This document shows positions 51,028-59,264 of a DNA stretch of 64,000 nucleotides, piece after piece. Source of the DNA: Faecalispora anaeroviscerum (lineage in GTDB: Bacteria > Bacillota > Clostridia > Oscillospirales > Acutalibacteraceae). The notes under the pieces are model-generated. The model did not search any database, was not told the origin of the DNA, and saw only the letters and a list, made by a program, of their open reading frames with translations. How positions within the stretch are numbered: position 1 is the stretch's first letter; each line of letters starts with the position of its first letter. The DNA lies in assembly GCF_947568225.1 (NCBI RefSeq), contig NZ_CANOOQ010000001.1, positions 2,170,001-2,234,000 of the forward strand, given 5' to 3'. A program made the translations under genes and the position numbers.

Positions 51028-52770
51028 ATGAGTGAAGAGAAAAAGACTCCGCAGGACGCGGAGGAAACCATAGAGCACAAGGACCGGACTCCCGCAGAGG
51101 AAATGCAGAGTACCGTACCGCAGGCCGAAACGGAGCCGGAGCAAACCGCGCAGGCAACAGCCGAAGAGGAGAGTACGGAAGAAGCAACCGCCGCCGGAGA
51201 AATCGGCGAGGACGAAGCAGAGCTGGAAGAACTCCTCCCAGAAGAGGCGAAACAGAAAAAAAACAAACAAAACACCTTTGGCAAGGTGCTTTCCTCACAA
51301 AAAATGCGCCGCCGCGGCATCTCCACTGTATTCACCGCTGTATTCCTCGCGGTGATCATCCTGCTCAACGTGATCGTATCCATGCTGAGTACCCGGTTCC
51401 CCTCCATCAACCTCGATCTTTCCGCGCAAAAAACCAACTCGCTCACGGAAGACTCGATCAAGGTGGTAGACGCAGTCAAGCTGCCCACAACCATTACGAT
51501 TCTGGGGTCGGAGGCCGATGTGCGCGACAACGTTTTATATTCGGGCTATGGCTTTGAGTACAGCCAGGTCGCCATTTTGTCTGATAAGATTAAGGAGCGC
51601 AACTCCAACATTACGGTCAAATACGTTGACCTGGATAAAAACCCGACGTATGCCTCAGAGCTTGGCGAATCGAACCTGACCGCCGGCTGTGTCGTCGTCA
51701 GCACCGAAAAACGCCACCGCGTACTGCAAATTACCGATCTGTTCAGTCAGCAGACCGACTACACCACCGGCTCCGCCACCTCTTATTCTATGGTTGGCAC
51801 CGCGCTGGCCTCGGCAATCAGCCAGGTGAACAGCGAAAAGCTCCCGGTGATCGCCTTTGCGACGGGCCACGAGGAGATCTATGACTCCACCGCCTTGCAG
51901 GGCGTGCTGAAAAACGCCAGCTTTGAAACCGTAAGCTTTAATATTCTGACCGACGCGATCCCCGCAAACGCTCAGATGGTAATGCTGGCGTCGCCGGCGA
52001 CCGACTACACACCGCAGGAGCTGAAAAAGCTGGATACGTTCCTTGAGAACAACAAGCTCACCGCAGACCGTTCCCTGCTGATTACCTTCTACCCCAGCCA
52101 AGAGGCCTTGCCGAACCTTTCGGCCTTCCTCAAGGAATGGGGCATCGAGGTTCCACGTTCGATGGTCGTGGAGCGCGATCAGAGCCATATTGCTGAATCA
52201 GACGCTTCGTTCATTCTGACACAAACGAATGTGGATTCCACTGTCACCCTGAATTCCGAATCCACCCAGTACGACAACGTTGTAATGCCCCAGGCCAGCC
52301 CGGTGAATTTGCTGTTTACCTCGCGCGACGGCGTTACCACCCATTCGCTGGCGCAGTCGTATGACACAACCTATCTGGTGGATTCCAGCTCGACCCAGGA
52401 TACCGTGAAAAACGCAAAGCAGCAAGCTTACACCACAGTAGCTCTGGCGCAGAAAAACCTGTCGCTGGACGGCACGATCTACAAGCAAAACGTGATCGTT
52501 GCGGGCAGCTCTCCCATGTTTGCTGATGGCGTGATCAACGCCTCGGCCTATGGTAACGGCAAATATGTGACCGACCTGATCCGCTACGCCACGGGAGAAA
52601 CCGATTCCAACACTGGCATTCTCGTCACCCCGGTGCAGACGAATCAGGTGGATATTAATCTCTCGCAGTCCGCGAGTGTGATTCTCGGCTTCGGCGTGTT
52701 TACCATTCTGATCCCCCTCTGCGTTCTGGCGGCGGGCTTCGTCGTTTTCCTGAAGAGGAGGCACCTGTAA
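51028..52770 (+). CDS. GldG-like ABC auxiliary protein with acidic N-terminal extension
   Basis: The 580-residue protein carries the GldG-type domain (ABC_transp_aux family) outside the membrane, between a first membrane segment (about 98-122) and a last one (about 553-575). In front lies an unusual 85-residue cytosolic extension rich in Glu, Thr and Ala. The outer domain includes PVIAFATGHEE and an IT-type fold with MLASPATDYTPQELKKLDTFLEN, as in the family. GGGAGG lies nine bases before the ATG. Probably couples the transporter to an envelope function. Confidence 0.82.
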   Translation: MSEEKKTPQDAEETIEHKDRTPAEEMQSTVPQAETEPEQTAQATAEEESTEEATAAGEIGEDEAELEELLPEEAKQKKNKQNTFGKVLSSQKMRRRGISTVFTAVFLAVIILLNVIVSMLSTRFPSINLDLSAQKTNSLTEDSIKVVDAVKLPTTITILGSEADVRDNVLYSGYGFEYSQVAILSDKIKERNSNITVKYVDLDKNPTYASELGESNLTAGCVVVSTEKRHRVLQITDLFSQQTDYTTGSATSYSMVGTALASAISQVNSEKLPVIAFATGHEEIYDSTALQGVLKNASFETVSFNILTDAIPANAQMVMLASPATDYTPQELKKLDTFLENNKLTADRSLLITFYPSQEALPNLSAFLKEWGIEVPRSMVVERDQSHIAESDASFILTQTNVDSTVTLNSESTQYDNVVMPQASPVNLLFTSRDGVTTHSLAQSYDTTYLVDSSSTQDTVKNAKQQAYTTVALAQKNLSLDGTIYKQNVIVAGSSPMFADGVINASAYGNGKYVTDLIRYATGETDSNTGILVTPVQTNQVDINLSQSASVILGFGVFTILIPLCVLAAGFVVFLKRRHL

Positions 52771-52773
52771 TCT

Positions 52774-54246
52774 ATGAAACACACTACCAGAAATTTACTG
52801 GCGGCGGCAGCAGTACTTGTCGTGCTCGGCGGCGCCTTCGCCACCCTGAAGCTGACGGAAAAGGAGCCGGAAACGGCTTCTTCAGCGGCAGATGACACCG
52901 CGATCAGCCTGCTCTCCAAGCAAATTGAGGACGTGAAGTCCATGCAGGTAAAAAACAAAAAAGGCGGCTTTGTGATCGAACCCAAAACGACAACGGAAAG
53001 CGCCGCTTCCGGCACCTCCTCCCAAACCACCTATACCGTGCAGGGCCTGGAAGGTCTTCCCCTGTATGAAACCGCCGCAGAAAACGTGGTAAAGGACGGC
53101 TTCAGTCTGGTTGCGTCTAAGAATGTAGGCAGTGTGAGCAGCCTCACGGACTACGGTCTGGATAAGCCTACGGCCGAGATTCAGGTGAACTTTAAAGACG
53201 GCACGAACTTCGATTACCTGCTGGGCAACCAGGCGGCCGGCTCCGACGGCTACTACATGGCCGGCAAGGACTCCGACAACGTGTATGTGGTCTCCGTTGA
53301 TGAAGGCATGTTTAACGGCACCAAGGATTTTGTACAGAAAGGGCTGTATTCCCTCACAAATGCCAGCAGCGGGCAGGAAACACCCGCCATTGACTCTATT
53401 TCGCTGAGCAGCACCCATTTGGGCGAGCAGCTGAGCATCACGAACAAAAACAGCTCGGTCACCGTTTCGGACGGGAAACAGACCCTCTCGGTAGACGACA
53501 CCCAGTATTCCGCGCTGGCCACGGCCATCTCGACCGTAACGGCGGACGAAGTGACGGCAATTCACCCCACCGCGGAACAGAAAAAGCAGTATGGGCTGGA
53601 TACCCCCTCCATGACGCTGTCCTTTACAGCGAATAAGGAATCGCACACTCTCCTGGCCGGCAGCACGGAGAATGGCACACGGTATATTATGGCCGATCAT
53701 ATCGACGCCATCTTCGGCATTAAGGAAGACACCGCCTCCGTCTGGTCCACAGCCACGCTGTTCAGCCTGCGCAGCAAATTCGTTCAGATTCCGAATATTG
53801 TCGACGTGAGCGGGCTGGATGTGACGGCGAACAGCAAGACGTACACCTTTGAAAAGACCCGCACCAAGAACACTTCAAAATCTACCACAGACAGCGAGGT
53901 GTATGATTACACGGTCACCTGTAACGGCAAGGCGGTTGCGTATGAGCCGAACTTTCAAAAATATTACCAGAATGTGGTAGCCGTGCAGCTGTTGGAAGAG
54001 GCCAACGCGGATTCTGACGGCGTGGCCACCGCGATGAGAAGCCAATCCGCCTACACGGTGCGCTTCCGCTTTTACGATTCTGCCAAAAAACCGATTACGG
54101 TGCAGTATTATCCCGTCAGTGACCGGCGCTACCTGGCGGTGGTAGATAACGTACCCCAAGGGCTTGTGACCGCGACAAACATCACCGGCCTGATTGCAGA
54201 CACTGCCACCGTCGCCGAAAACGGCGCGGTACAGGCAGGACTGTAA
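52774..54246 (+). CDS. DUF4340 domain envelope protein
   Basis: The 490-residue protein has one N-terminal membrane segment (about 7-25) and an extracellular region containing two or more DUF4340-type repeats (YGLDKPTAEIQVNFKDG near 126 and YGLDTPSMTLSFTANKESHTLLAGS near 270). DUF4340 proteins regularly follow GldG-like genes, so it is the fourth part of the same exporter-like system. It starts 4 bp after the GldG stop; the GAGGAGG upstream is inside the previous gene. A strong terminator follows. Confidence 0.82.
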   Translation: MKHTTRNLLAAAAVLVVLGGAFATLKLTEKEPETASSAADDTAISLLSKQIEDVKSMQVKNKKGGFVIEPKTTTESAASGTSSQTTYTVQGLEGLPLYETAAENVVKDGFSLVASKNVGSVSSLTDYGLDKPTAEIQVNFKDGTNFDYLLGNQAAGSDGYYMAGKDSDNVYVVSVDEGMFNGTKDFVQKGLYSLTNASSGQETPAIDSISLSSTHLGEQLSITNKNSSVTVSDGKQTLSVDDTQYSALATAISTVTADEVTAIHPTAEQKKQYGLDTPSMTLSFTANKESHTLLAGSTENGTRYIMADHIDAIFGIKEDTASVWSTATLFSLRSKFVQIPNIVDVSGLDVTANSKTYTFEKTRTKNTSKSTTDSEVYDYTVTCNGKAVAYEPNFQKYYQNVVAVQLLEEANADSDGVATAMRSQSAYTVRFRFYDSAKKPITVQYYPVSDRRYLAVVDNVPQGLVTATNITGLIADTATVAENGAVQAGL

Positions 54247-54282
54247 CTCCAGTTTTTTCTCTTCCATTGATAGCGATAGATC

Positions 54283-54316
54283 AAAAAAAGAACCTCCATA
54301 TGGGGGTTCTTTTTTT
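54283..54316 (+). terminator. Terminator of the Gld-type operon
   Basis: AAAAAAAGAACCTCC pairs with GGGGGTTCTTTTTTT around ATAT; one mismatch. Confidence 0.9.
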
Positions 54317-54324
54317 GAGGACTT

Positions 54325-54580
54325 CTCTGGGAATTCTGCTGGCGCAGGCTTGCCCCTCATGCCGGGGCGGGCACTTCCTTTCTTGCGAAAAGAAAGGAAG
54401 CAAAGATTCGCCAAGGCTCCGCCTTTGGAATCCGTTTTGGGGAACAATCCCTTATTGCGTAAACGAAAGCCCTCGTGAAGGCGCTTTATTGAAAATGCTC
54501 ACTCTCCGAGCTTCTTCTGGAAATAAGTCTTGCTGTTCCGTCTGTCGGCGGGCATTTTCAAAGCGCTCTCGTTGGCTCGC
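54325..54580 (+). repeat. Modular palindromic repeat, copy F
   Basis: Forward copy beginning directly after the terminator T-run. Core TTCTGCTGGCGCAGG at 54333, hairpins as in copy D, then the CGGAATAACG-type segment as in copies B/C (AACAATCCCTTATTGCGTAA), and the GAAAATGC...GGGCATTTTC module ending GCGCTCTCGTTGGCTCG. Confidence 0.8.
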
Positions 54581-54670
54581 AGAAATGCTTGTCAATCCCT
54601 TTGCGGGCATTACAAGTTCCCCTTACGCATTTGCTTCACGCGCAGGCAGTGCCTGTGCGTGAAACAGACC

Positions 54671-54945
54671 CAGAGCGGGAGCTCCTCCCGGTTTCCAAAG
54701 GCAGAGCCTTTGGTCGTTGAGAGGGGATCCAAGGGGAGAGAATCGAAACTCTCCCCTTGGAAGGCCTTTGCTTACTTTCGTCCTTTCACGAAAGTAAGTG
54801 CCTGCCCCGGCATGAGGGGCAAGGCTCTGCGCCAGCAGAATTCACGAGCGGGAGAAGCCCGCCAAAAATTCCGATCCCTTGCAAGCGGAAATTGGAGTAC
54901 TGCCCCGGCATGAGGGGCAAGCCCTGCGCCAGCAGAATTTTCTGT
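54671..54945 (-). repeat. Modular palindromic repeat, copy G (inverted variant)
   Basis: Nearly identical to copy E over 54672-54842, with CTTACTTTCG/CGAAAGTAAG replacing the CTTCCTTTCG/CGAAAGGAAG hairpin. A second partial core, GCCCCGGCATGAGGGGC...CGCCAGCAGAATT, is at 54902-54940. Copies F and G are placed relative to each other exactly as D and E are. Confidence 0.8.
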
Positions 54946-54965
54946 GCGGAAAACCGCAGAAAAAC

Positions 54966-55013
54966 AAAAAAATCGACCTGCGGGGATGAACAGCCGCAGG
55001 TCGATTTTTATTT
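54966..55013 (-). terminator. Terminator of the lipoprotein gene (bidirectional)
   Basis: AAAAATCGACCTGCGG pairs with CCGCAGGTCGATTTTT around GGATGAACAG; T-runs on both strands. Confidence 0.9.
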
Positions 55014-55032
55014 ATTCTTTTTTTAAAGAAAC

Positions 55033-55692
55033 TTACTTTTTCGCGGAATAGGCATAGGTAAACTTGGGATCATGCGTATACAGATTCTTATAGATCGCGG
55101 CGGCGCGTTCTCTGTAATATTCCATTGTTTCACCGGAGGCCTCGAGCTGTGCCATGGAACCGGCGCTCTGCGCTTTTTCCGTAATCTCCTTCAGCTCGTC
55201 GGGCGTATTCTTCACCCATTTTTCCTGGCGGTTCTGGTAGCTCTTCTTTTTGGCGTCGGGGGCTTTCGCCAGCAGCTTCTTATAGCCGGAATCGATTTCC
55301 GTCTGCCAGAGCTTCGTATACTTTTCATTGACCTTAATCATATCCGCGTTGGAGGAGGCTTTTTCCATCTCCGCCAAATACGCTTTATCAATCGGGTTCT
55401 TTATAAACAGCTTGTTGAATTCCTTGTTGCTCGTTACAATGTTCTTCAAAGAGGTGGCCTTGTCATCCGGGCTGGATTCCGCCGCGGACGATGTACCAGA
55501 CGACGATGTTGTCGCAGACGAGGAACTGGCCGGCGCTTTCGACGGAGTTTGAGAGGTCTCCGGGGCAGACAGCGTCGGTTCTGACGCAAGAGACGACGTG
55601 TTCTCCGTACTCCTGTTACACCCAAAAAACACCGAAAAAACCATTATCGAAGCGATCAGCAATGATGCTGTTTTCATTCTCTTCATCACCAT
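55033..55692 (-). CDS. Lipoprotein with LprI/DUF1311-like domain
   Basis: The 219-residue protein has a lipoprotein signal (VFFGC lipobox, Cys near 25), a Ser/Thr/Pro-rich linker (about 28-80), and a helical domain whose pattern (KVNEKYTKLWQTEIDSGYKKLL...KKKSYQNRQEKWVKNTPDE...YYRERAAAIYKNL) resembles the lysozyme-inhibitor LprI (DUF1311) family, though the usual Cys pair is missing. It would be anchored to the outer face of the membrane. Start is one of two ATGs after AAAGGATG; 55686 is the alternative. It has its own promoter and a strong terminator. Confidence 0.65.
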   Translation of the reverse strand: MVMKRMKTASLLIASIMVFSVFFGCNRSTENTSSLASEPTLSAPETSQTPSKAPASSSSATTSSSGTSSAAESSPDDKATSLKNIVTSNKEFNKLFIKNPIDKAYLAEMEKASSNADMIKVNEKYTKLWQTEIDSGYKKLLAKAPDAKKKSYQNRQEKWVKNTPDELKEITEKAQSAGSMAQLEASGETMEYYRERAAAIYKNLYTHDPKFTYAYSAKK

Positions 55693-55745
55693 GACATCCT
55701 TTCCAAAGTAAATTTCCAAACGCTTCACGTTTTGGCAGCAAATTT

Positions 55746-55774
55746 ACTTTACCATAACATCCTCTGACTTGCAA
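55746..55774 (-). promoter_or_regulatory. Promoter of the LprI-like lipoprotein gene
   Basis: On the minus strand TTGCAA (55769-55774), 17 bp, TAAAGT (55746-55751), about 55 bp before the start. Confidence 0.5.
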
Positions 55775-55887
55775 TCACAGGAATCTGAAAAAAATCTTAC
55801 TAGAATCTTAAGCAAATAGGTTCCGAGCTTTTTTCGTGCGGTCTGACGCCGTTTCAGCCGTAAGTCTTCTGGCTTTGCCAACAGAGC

Positions 55888-56730
55888 CTAAAGATGCAGC
55901 GCCAAAACCAGCATTGGCTCCAGCTGCCGGTAAATTGGCTCAAACTGCTCAATGGGCAGCGGATTTTCGCCCATGCCAACCTCTACTGTGAACGCGGGGC
56001 GGCGCAGGCAATCGATAAACCAGTCCTTAAAGCCGCCGCCCACCGCTAGGCCCTCCGGCTTTGCCACCTGGTATTCCGCCGCGTCTGCCAGTTGCTGCGC
56101 CAGCTGCTGCGAGCAGGGCGGAGTATGTTCCCCAAAATCGTAGTAAATCACTTCACCCTGACTGTGGAACGCCAGCGCCTGGCAAAAACAATGCCGGCGG
56201 CACAGGCGGGTTATCGCGGCGGTTTCCGGCTCGCTCTCGGGGCAGGGCCCGCCGTAGCGCGTGGGGCCGGGGCCGGTGATCCCCGACTTTATCTCCAGCT
56301 CGCGCAGTTCACACCAGCCTGCGTCAAAATTGTGGTTGAGGTCTACTCCGCGGGCATTGGCCTGCCACCGTTTTTCTGGATTACACAGCTGAATCGCCAC
56401 CCCGTCGGGATTCACGCAGGGGATGATGCAAAGCCCCCGCTTTTGCAGCAGCGCGGTCACGTCTTCACCGGCCAGCGGCGTGTGGTCACGCAGCGCTTCG
56501 CACAATTTGTTGGCAAACCGCAGCAAAATCATCGTGGTGATCCACTCCATTCCGTGAAACGCACCTGCAAACAGCACCCGCTCCGCAGAGGAGCCGACCG
56601 AAAAGGAAAACATCTGACGGCTGCACACACTGCACCCAATGGAGCCCACCCTCGCAAACGGGAATTTTCCCAGCTCCCGCATTTGCTGCTTTAAATAACA
56701 ATAATCCGGCGGCATGATCTGCTGTTCCAT
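55888..56730 (-). CDS. M14-family metallocarboxypeptidase
   Basis: The 280-residue protein shows the M14 zinc ligands His59 and Glu62 in HGMEW and His189 in AFHSQGE, the substrate-binding GVDLNHNF segment and the catalytic Glu250 in TVEVGMGENP. There is no signal peptide, so it is cytosolic. This layout fits the branch that includes gamma-D-glutamyl-diaminopimelate peptidases (MpaA-like), which recycle cell-wall peptides, but substrate is not proven. The start MEQQIMPP follows GGGAGTGATACG. Confidence 0.82.
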   Translation of the reverse strand: MEQQIMPPDYCYLKQQMRELGKFPFARVGSIGCSVCSRQMFSFSVGSSAERVLFAGAFHGMEWITTMILLRFANKLCEALRDHTPLAGEDVTALLQKRGLCIIPCVNPDGVAIQLCNPEKRWQANARGVDLNHNFDAGWCELRELEIKSGITGPGPTRYGGPCPESEPETAAITRLCRRHCFCQALAFHSQGEVIYYDFGEHTPPCSQQLAQQLADAAEYQVAKPEGLAVGGGFKDWFIDCLRRPAFTVEVGMGENPLPIEQFEPIYRQLEPMLVLALHL

Positions 56731-56809
56731 CGTATCACTCCCTTTTTTCTGGTAATCCCAGTATAAGTGACGCTCCACCAAAAACTTTGTCGCAGATAGG
56801 CCATCCGAT

Positions 56810-56839
56810 TTGATTCTACCCTTGCTATCATGCTATAAT
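56810..56839 (+). promoter_or_regulatory. Promoter of the NUDIX gene
   Basis: TTGATT (56810-56815), 18 bp, TATAAT (56834-56839), leaving a leader of about 120 nt. Confidence 0.65.
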
Positions 56840-56845
56840 AAGCTT

Positions 56846-56968
56846 ACAATTTTTGGTGCCAAACACGGTTCCTTCGCGGAGCCCCACAAGGCTGGCGGAA
56901 AGAAACCGGGCATTTGTACCCGGAGTCGCCTCACCAGGCAGCAAAACAGGCTATGGAGGGATTCATTG
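56846..56968 (+). ncRNA. Structured leader of the NUDIX gene, ykkC-superfamily-like (tentative)
   Basis: The leader contains ACACGG leading into a GGTTCC-TTCGC-GGAGCC hairpin, then CCACAAGGCTGG, GCGGAAAGAAACCGGG and a CCGGG...CCCGG hairpin. The order ACACGG-hairpin, CACA-GG, A-rich linker, CCGGG resembles the ykkC riboswitch superfamily, some subtypes of which (nucleoside-diphosphate sensors) are known upstream of NUDIX genes. The match is by eye and not certain. Confidence 0.4.
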
Positions 56969-57514
56969 ATGAAGCTTTCAGAAAAAACCTTGCAGCAGGA
57001 ATACCGCTACCGGGGGAAAATCGTCAACCTGCGGGTCGATCAGGCTTTACTTGAAAACGGAGTCACCTCTCTGCGTGAGGTTGTGGAGCATCCGGGTGGC
57101 GTATGCGTGGGCGCGCTGACGGAAAAAAACGAGCTGCTGTTTGTGCGGCAGTTCCGCTACCCTTACGGAGAGGTGGTAACAGAGCTGCCGGCCGGGAAGC
57201 TGGAGCGTGGGGAAGACCCTCTGGAAGCCGGAAAGCGCGAGCTGTTGGAAGAAACGGGAACTGTTGGAAAGGATTACCAGTTTTTGGGGGATTTATACCC
57301 GTCGCCTGGCTACTGCGATGAAAAAATCCGGCTGTTTGCCTGCCGTATAGAATCCGTAGGGCAGAGCCGCCCGGACGAAGACGAATTTTTGGAAGCGGAG
57401 CGCATTCCGCTGGAGCAGGCCGTGCAGCTGGTGCTGGAAAACAAGCTGCCGGACGCCAAAACCCAAACCATTATCTTAAAAATCGACGCGCTCCTGCGTG
57501 CCGGAAAATTATAA
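56969..57514 (+). CDS. nudF: NUDIX hydrolase, ADP-ribose pyrophosphatase-like
   Basis: The 181-residue protein has the Nudix box GKLERGEDPLEAGKRELLEETG (residues 77-98, pattern G-x5-E-x7-R-E-x2-E-E-x-G complete). It opens with the ADPRase-type domain-swapped N terminus (LQQEYRYRGKIVNLRVDQ). It would hydrolyse ADP-ribose or related nucleoside-diphosphate compounds to AMP and a phosphate ester. The start has GGAGGGATT upstream. A structured leader precedes it, and a strong terminator follows, so it is a single-gene unit. Confidence 0.88.
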   Translation: MKLSEKTLQQEYRYRGKIVNLRVDQALLENGVTSLREVVEHPGGVCVGALTEKNELLFVRQFRYPYGEVVTELPAGKLERGEDPLEAGKRELLEETGTVGKDYQFLGDLYPSPGYCDEKIRLFACRIESVGQSRPDEDEFLEAERIPLEQAVQLVLENKLPDAKTQTIILKIDALLRAGKL

Positions 57515-57519
57515 AATAA

Positions 57520-57562
57520 AAAAGTTTTCCACGAAGCCCGGGCAAATCGTGGAAAACTTTTT
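57520..57562 (+). terminator. Terminator of the NUDIX gene
   Basis: Perfect 15-bp stem AAAAGTTTTCCACGA and complement, 12-base loop, T-run. Confidence 0.92.
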
Positions 57563-57776
57563 TATGTGAAATAATGCTCCTCCGAAGCGCTGCTTTATAC
57601 AGACGTCTCCGCGAGAACCGCTTCCATTTCAAATGTGTATTTCTGCTATTTTTGTGAATAACAGTCACGAAACCCACACGGAACATCAAAAGGCTTTGCC
57701 AAAGCATTAATCCGTCCACCAATGGGGTAGCGATACCCATACCCCTAATGGGACATAGGCTTAACCCTGCGAGTCA
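57563..57776. other. Intergenic region without recognised gene
   Basis: About 210 bases with no coding frame. Small inverted repeats are present near 57725-57752 (GGGGTAGCGATACCC-type) and nothing further is identified. Confidence 0.5.
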
Positions 57777-57815
57777 AAGAAAGAGCCGCGGAAATACTTC
57801 CGCGGCTCTTTCTTT
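57777..57815. terminator. Bidirectional terminator
   Basis: AAAGAAAGAGCCGCGGAA pairs with TTCCGCGGCTCTTTCTTT around ATAC. It lies about 50 bases past the permease stop. Confidence 0.88.
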
Positions 57816-57867
57816 GTAGGAGAATATTTTTCTGTAATGGCTGTTAAGCCATAAAAAAGAAATACGC

Positions 57868-59199
57868 TTAGGTTAAAATCATTGGCCCGATGAACGCCCA
57901 CAACAGGATAAACACCACAACGGTTCCGGACGCGATCCACGAGGCCTGAAGCATCTCTTTGGTGTTGTTGGAGTGCGCGATACCCAGCTGGCCGATCATG
58001 TTGGTGGTGGGGTACACGGAGCCGGTGAGGCGGGTTGCCGCCAGAATCGAGATTGCGAACATGCTCATCGGCAGGCCGGCGGAAACCGCCGCCGCGCCGA
58101 ACATCTCAGCAATGATCTTAATCTCTGCCACAGCCGCAGCCTCAATGCCGAAGCCGCCGACAACGGAAGCAATCAGCATCACAGCCGTTGGGCTGTCGCC
58201 CGCAACGTTGCCCAAAAGGTTGGAGAGTGCCGTAAAGCCTCCGCCCAATGTAATCAGGTTCAGCAGAACGTCAATAGTAACGAACACAACAAACATATGC
58301 GCCTGGCTGGCCATACCTTTTGAAATAGAGGCTACGGCATGGTCAATGCTGATGCGTGCAAATACGCTGATCACAACCGCCAAGAGGATCATAACGATCA
58401 AAGCGTAGTTGGTGCCCTGCTTGGTCATGATTCCATACGCAACCAGAAGAACAAAGGAAGCCAGAAACGCGATAGTGGTCATGCGCTCTTTAGGAGTAAT
58501 CACGATGTCGTCCAGGTTTGTAATGCCGTCACCGAGTTCATATTTCTCTTTGCCCTCGGTGCGCTTCTGGGTGCGTTTTACCGCAAACCACATGCCGCCC
58601 AGCCAAAAAATGGAGAACGGAATTGCCGCGCCCAGCATCAGCTGGCTGTAAGAAAGCTTCGTCACCTCCATGGTGATGAGGGTCACGCCGGTCAGCGGCC
58701 CTAAAATAAGCCCGATTTCACCGGATACCTTAAACAGGGCTGCCACCACGGTGGGGGTAATCCCCAGCGAAGCCATCACCGGAATCATAATCGGGGCAAT
58801 GACCGCGTTGCCGCCGCCAAGGGTTCCCAGCAATCCGCAGATGAGAATGGAACAGATAATCAGTGCGATTTTTGCTTTGGTTTGTGTGTTGACACCGATG
58901 CCCTTCACGATCCAGTACACCAGTGTGTGGGTGACTCGAGTTTCTGTCATCAGTACACCGAGTCCGGCGCCGGTCATGATGATGACACCGATCAGCGCGG
59001 TGGTGGAGCCAAGGCTTTGCGCAAAGGCCGCGGCCAGCATCTTCAGGTTCTGGCCCATCATGACCGCCGCGATGGCGATACCCACAATAATGCCAGAGGT
59101 GTTGTCTTTCCCCATGAACACCATAACAATGTAGACAACCAGGGGAATCAGCGCCAGCAGGGATGGGGCGGAAAACAGTGCCCAGCTACCCATTTCCAT
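57868..59199 (-). CDS. Ion-transporter-superfamily permease (GntP/CitMHS-like)
   Basis: The 443-residue protein has about eleven to twelve hydrophobic segments. Internal features such as GGGNAVIAPIMIPVMASLGI (near 127) and ATRLTGSVYPTTNMIGQLGIAHSNNTKEM (near 388) place it in the ion-transporter superfamily of organic-anion and Na+/H+ carriers, with the two helical hairpins expected there. AAGGAGG lies before the start. It follows the D-aminoacylase gene at a distance of 65 bp on the same strand, so it probably imports the deacylase substrate or exports a product. Exact family not certain. Confidence 0.7.
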   Translation of the reverse strand: MEMGSWALFSAPSLLALIPLVVYIVMVFMGKDNTSGIIVGIAIAAVMMGQNLKMLAAAFAQSLGSTTALIGVIIMTGAGLGVLMTETRVTHTLVYWIVKGIGVNTQTKAKIALIICSILICGLLGTLGGGNAVIAPIMIPVMASLGITPTVVAALFKVSGEIGLILGPLTGVTLITMEVTKLSYSQLMLGAAIPFSIFWLGGMWFAVKRTQKRTEGKEKYELGDGITNLDDIVITPKERMTTIAFLASFVLLVAYGIMTKQGTNYALIVMILLAVVISVFARISIDHAVASISKGMASQAHMFVVFVTIDVLLNLITLGGGFTALSNLLGNVAGDSPTAVMLIASVVGGFGIEAAAVAEIKIIAEMFGAAAVSAGLPMSMFAISILAATRLTGSVYPTTNMIGQLGIAHSNNTKEMLQASWIASGTVVVFILLWAFIGPMILT

Positions 59200-59264
59200 A
59201 AAATATACCTCCTTCTATTCTTTTACCGCAATGGCAAATACGTTTCTTTGCCGCAATACCATGT

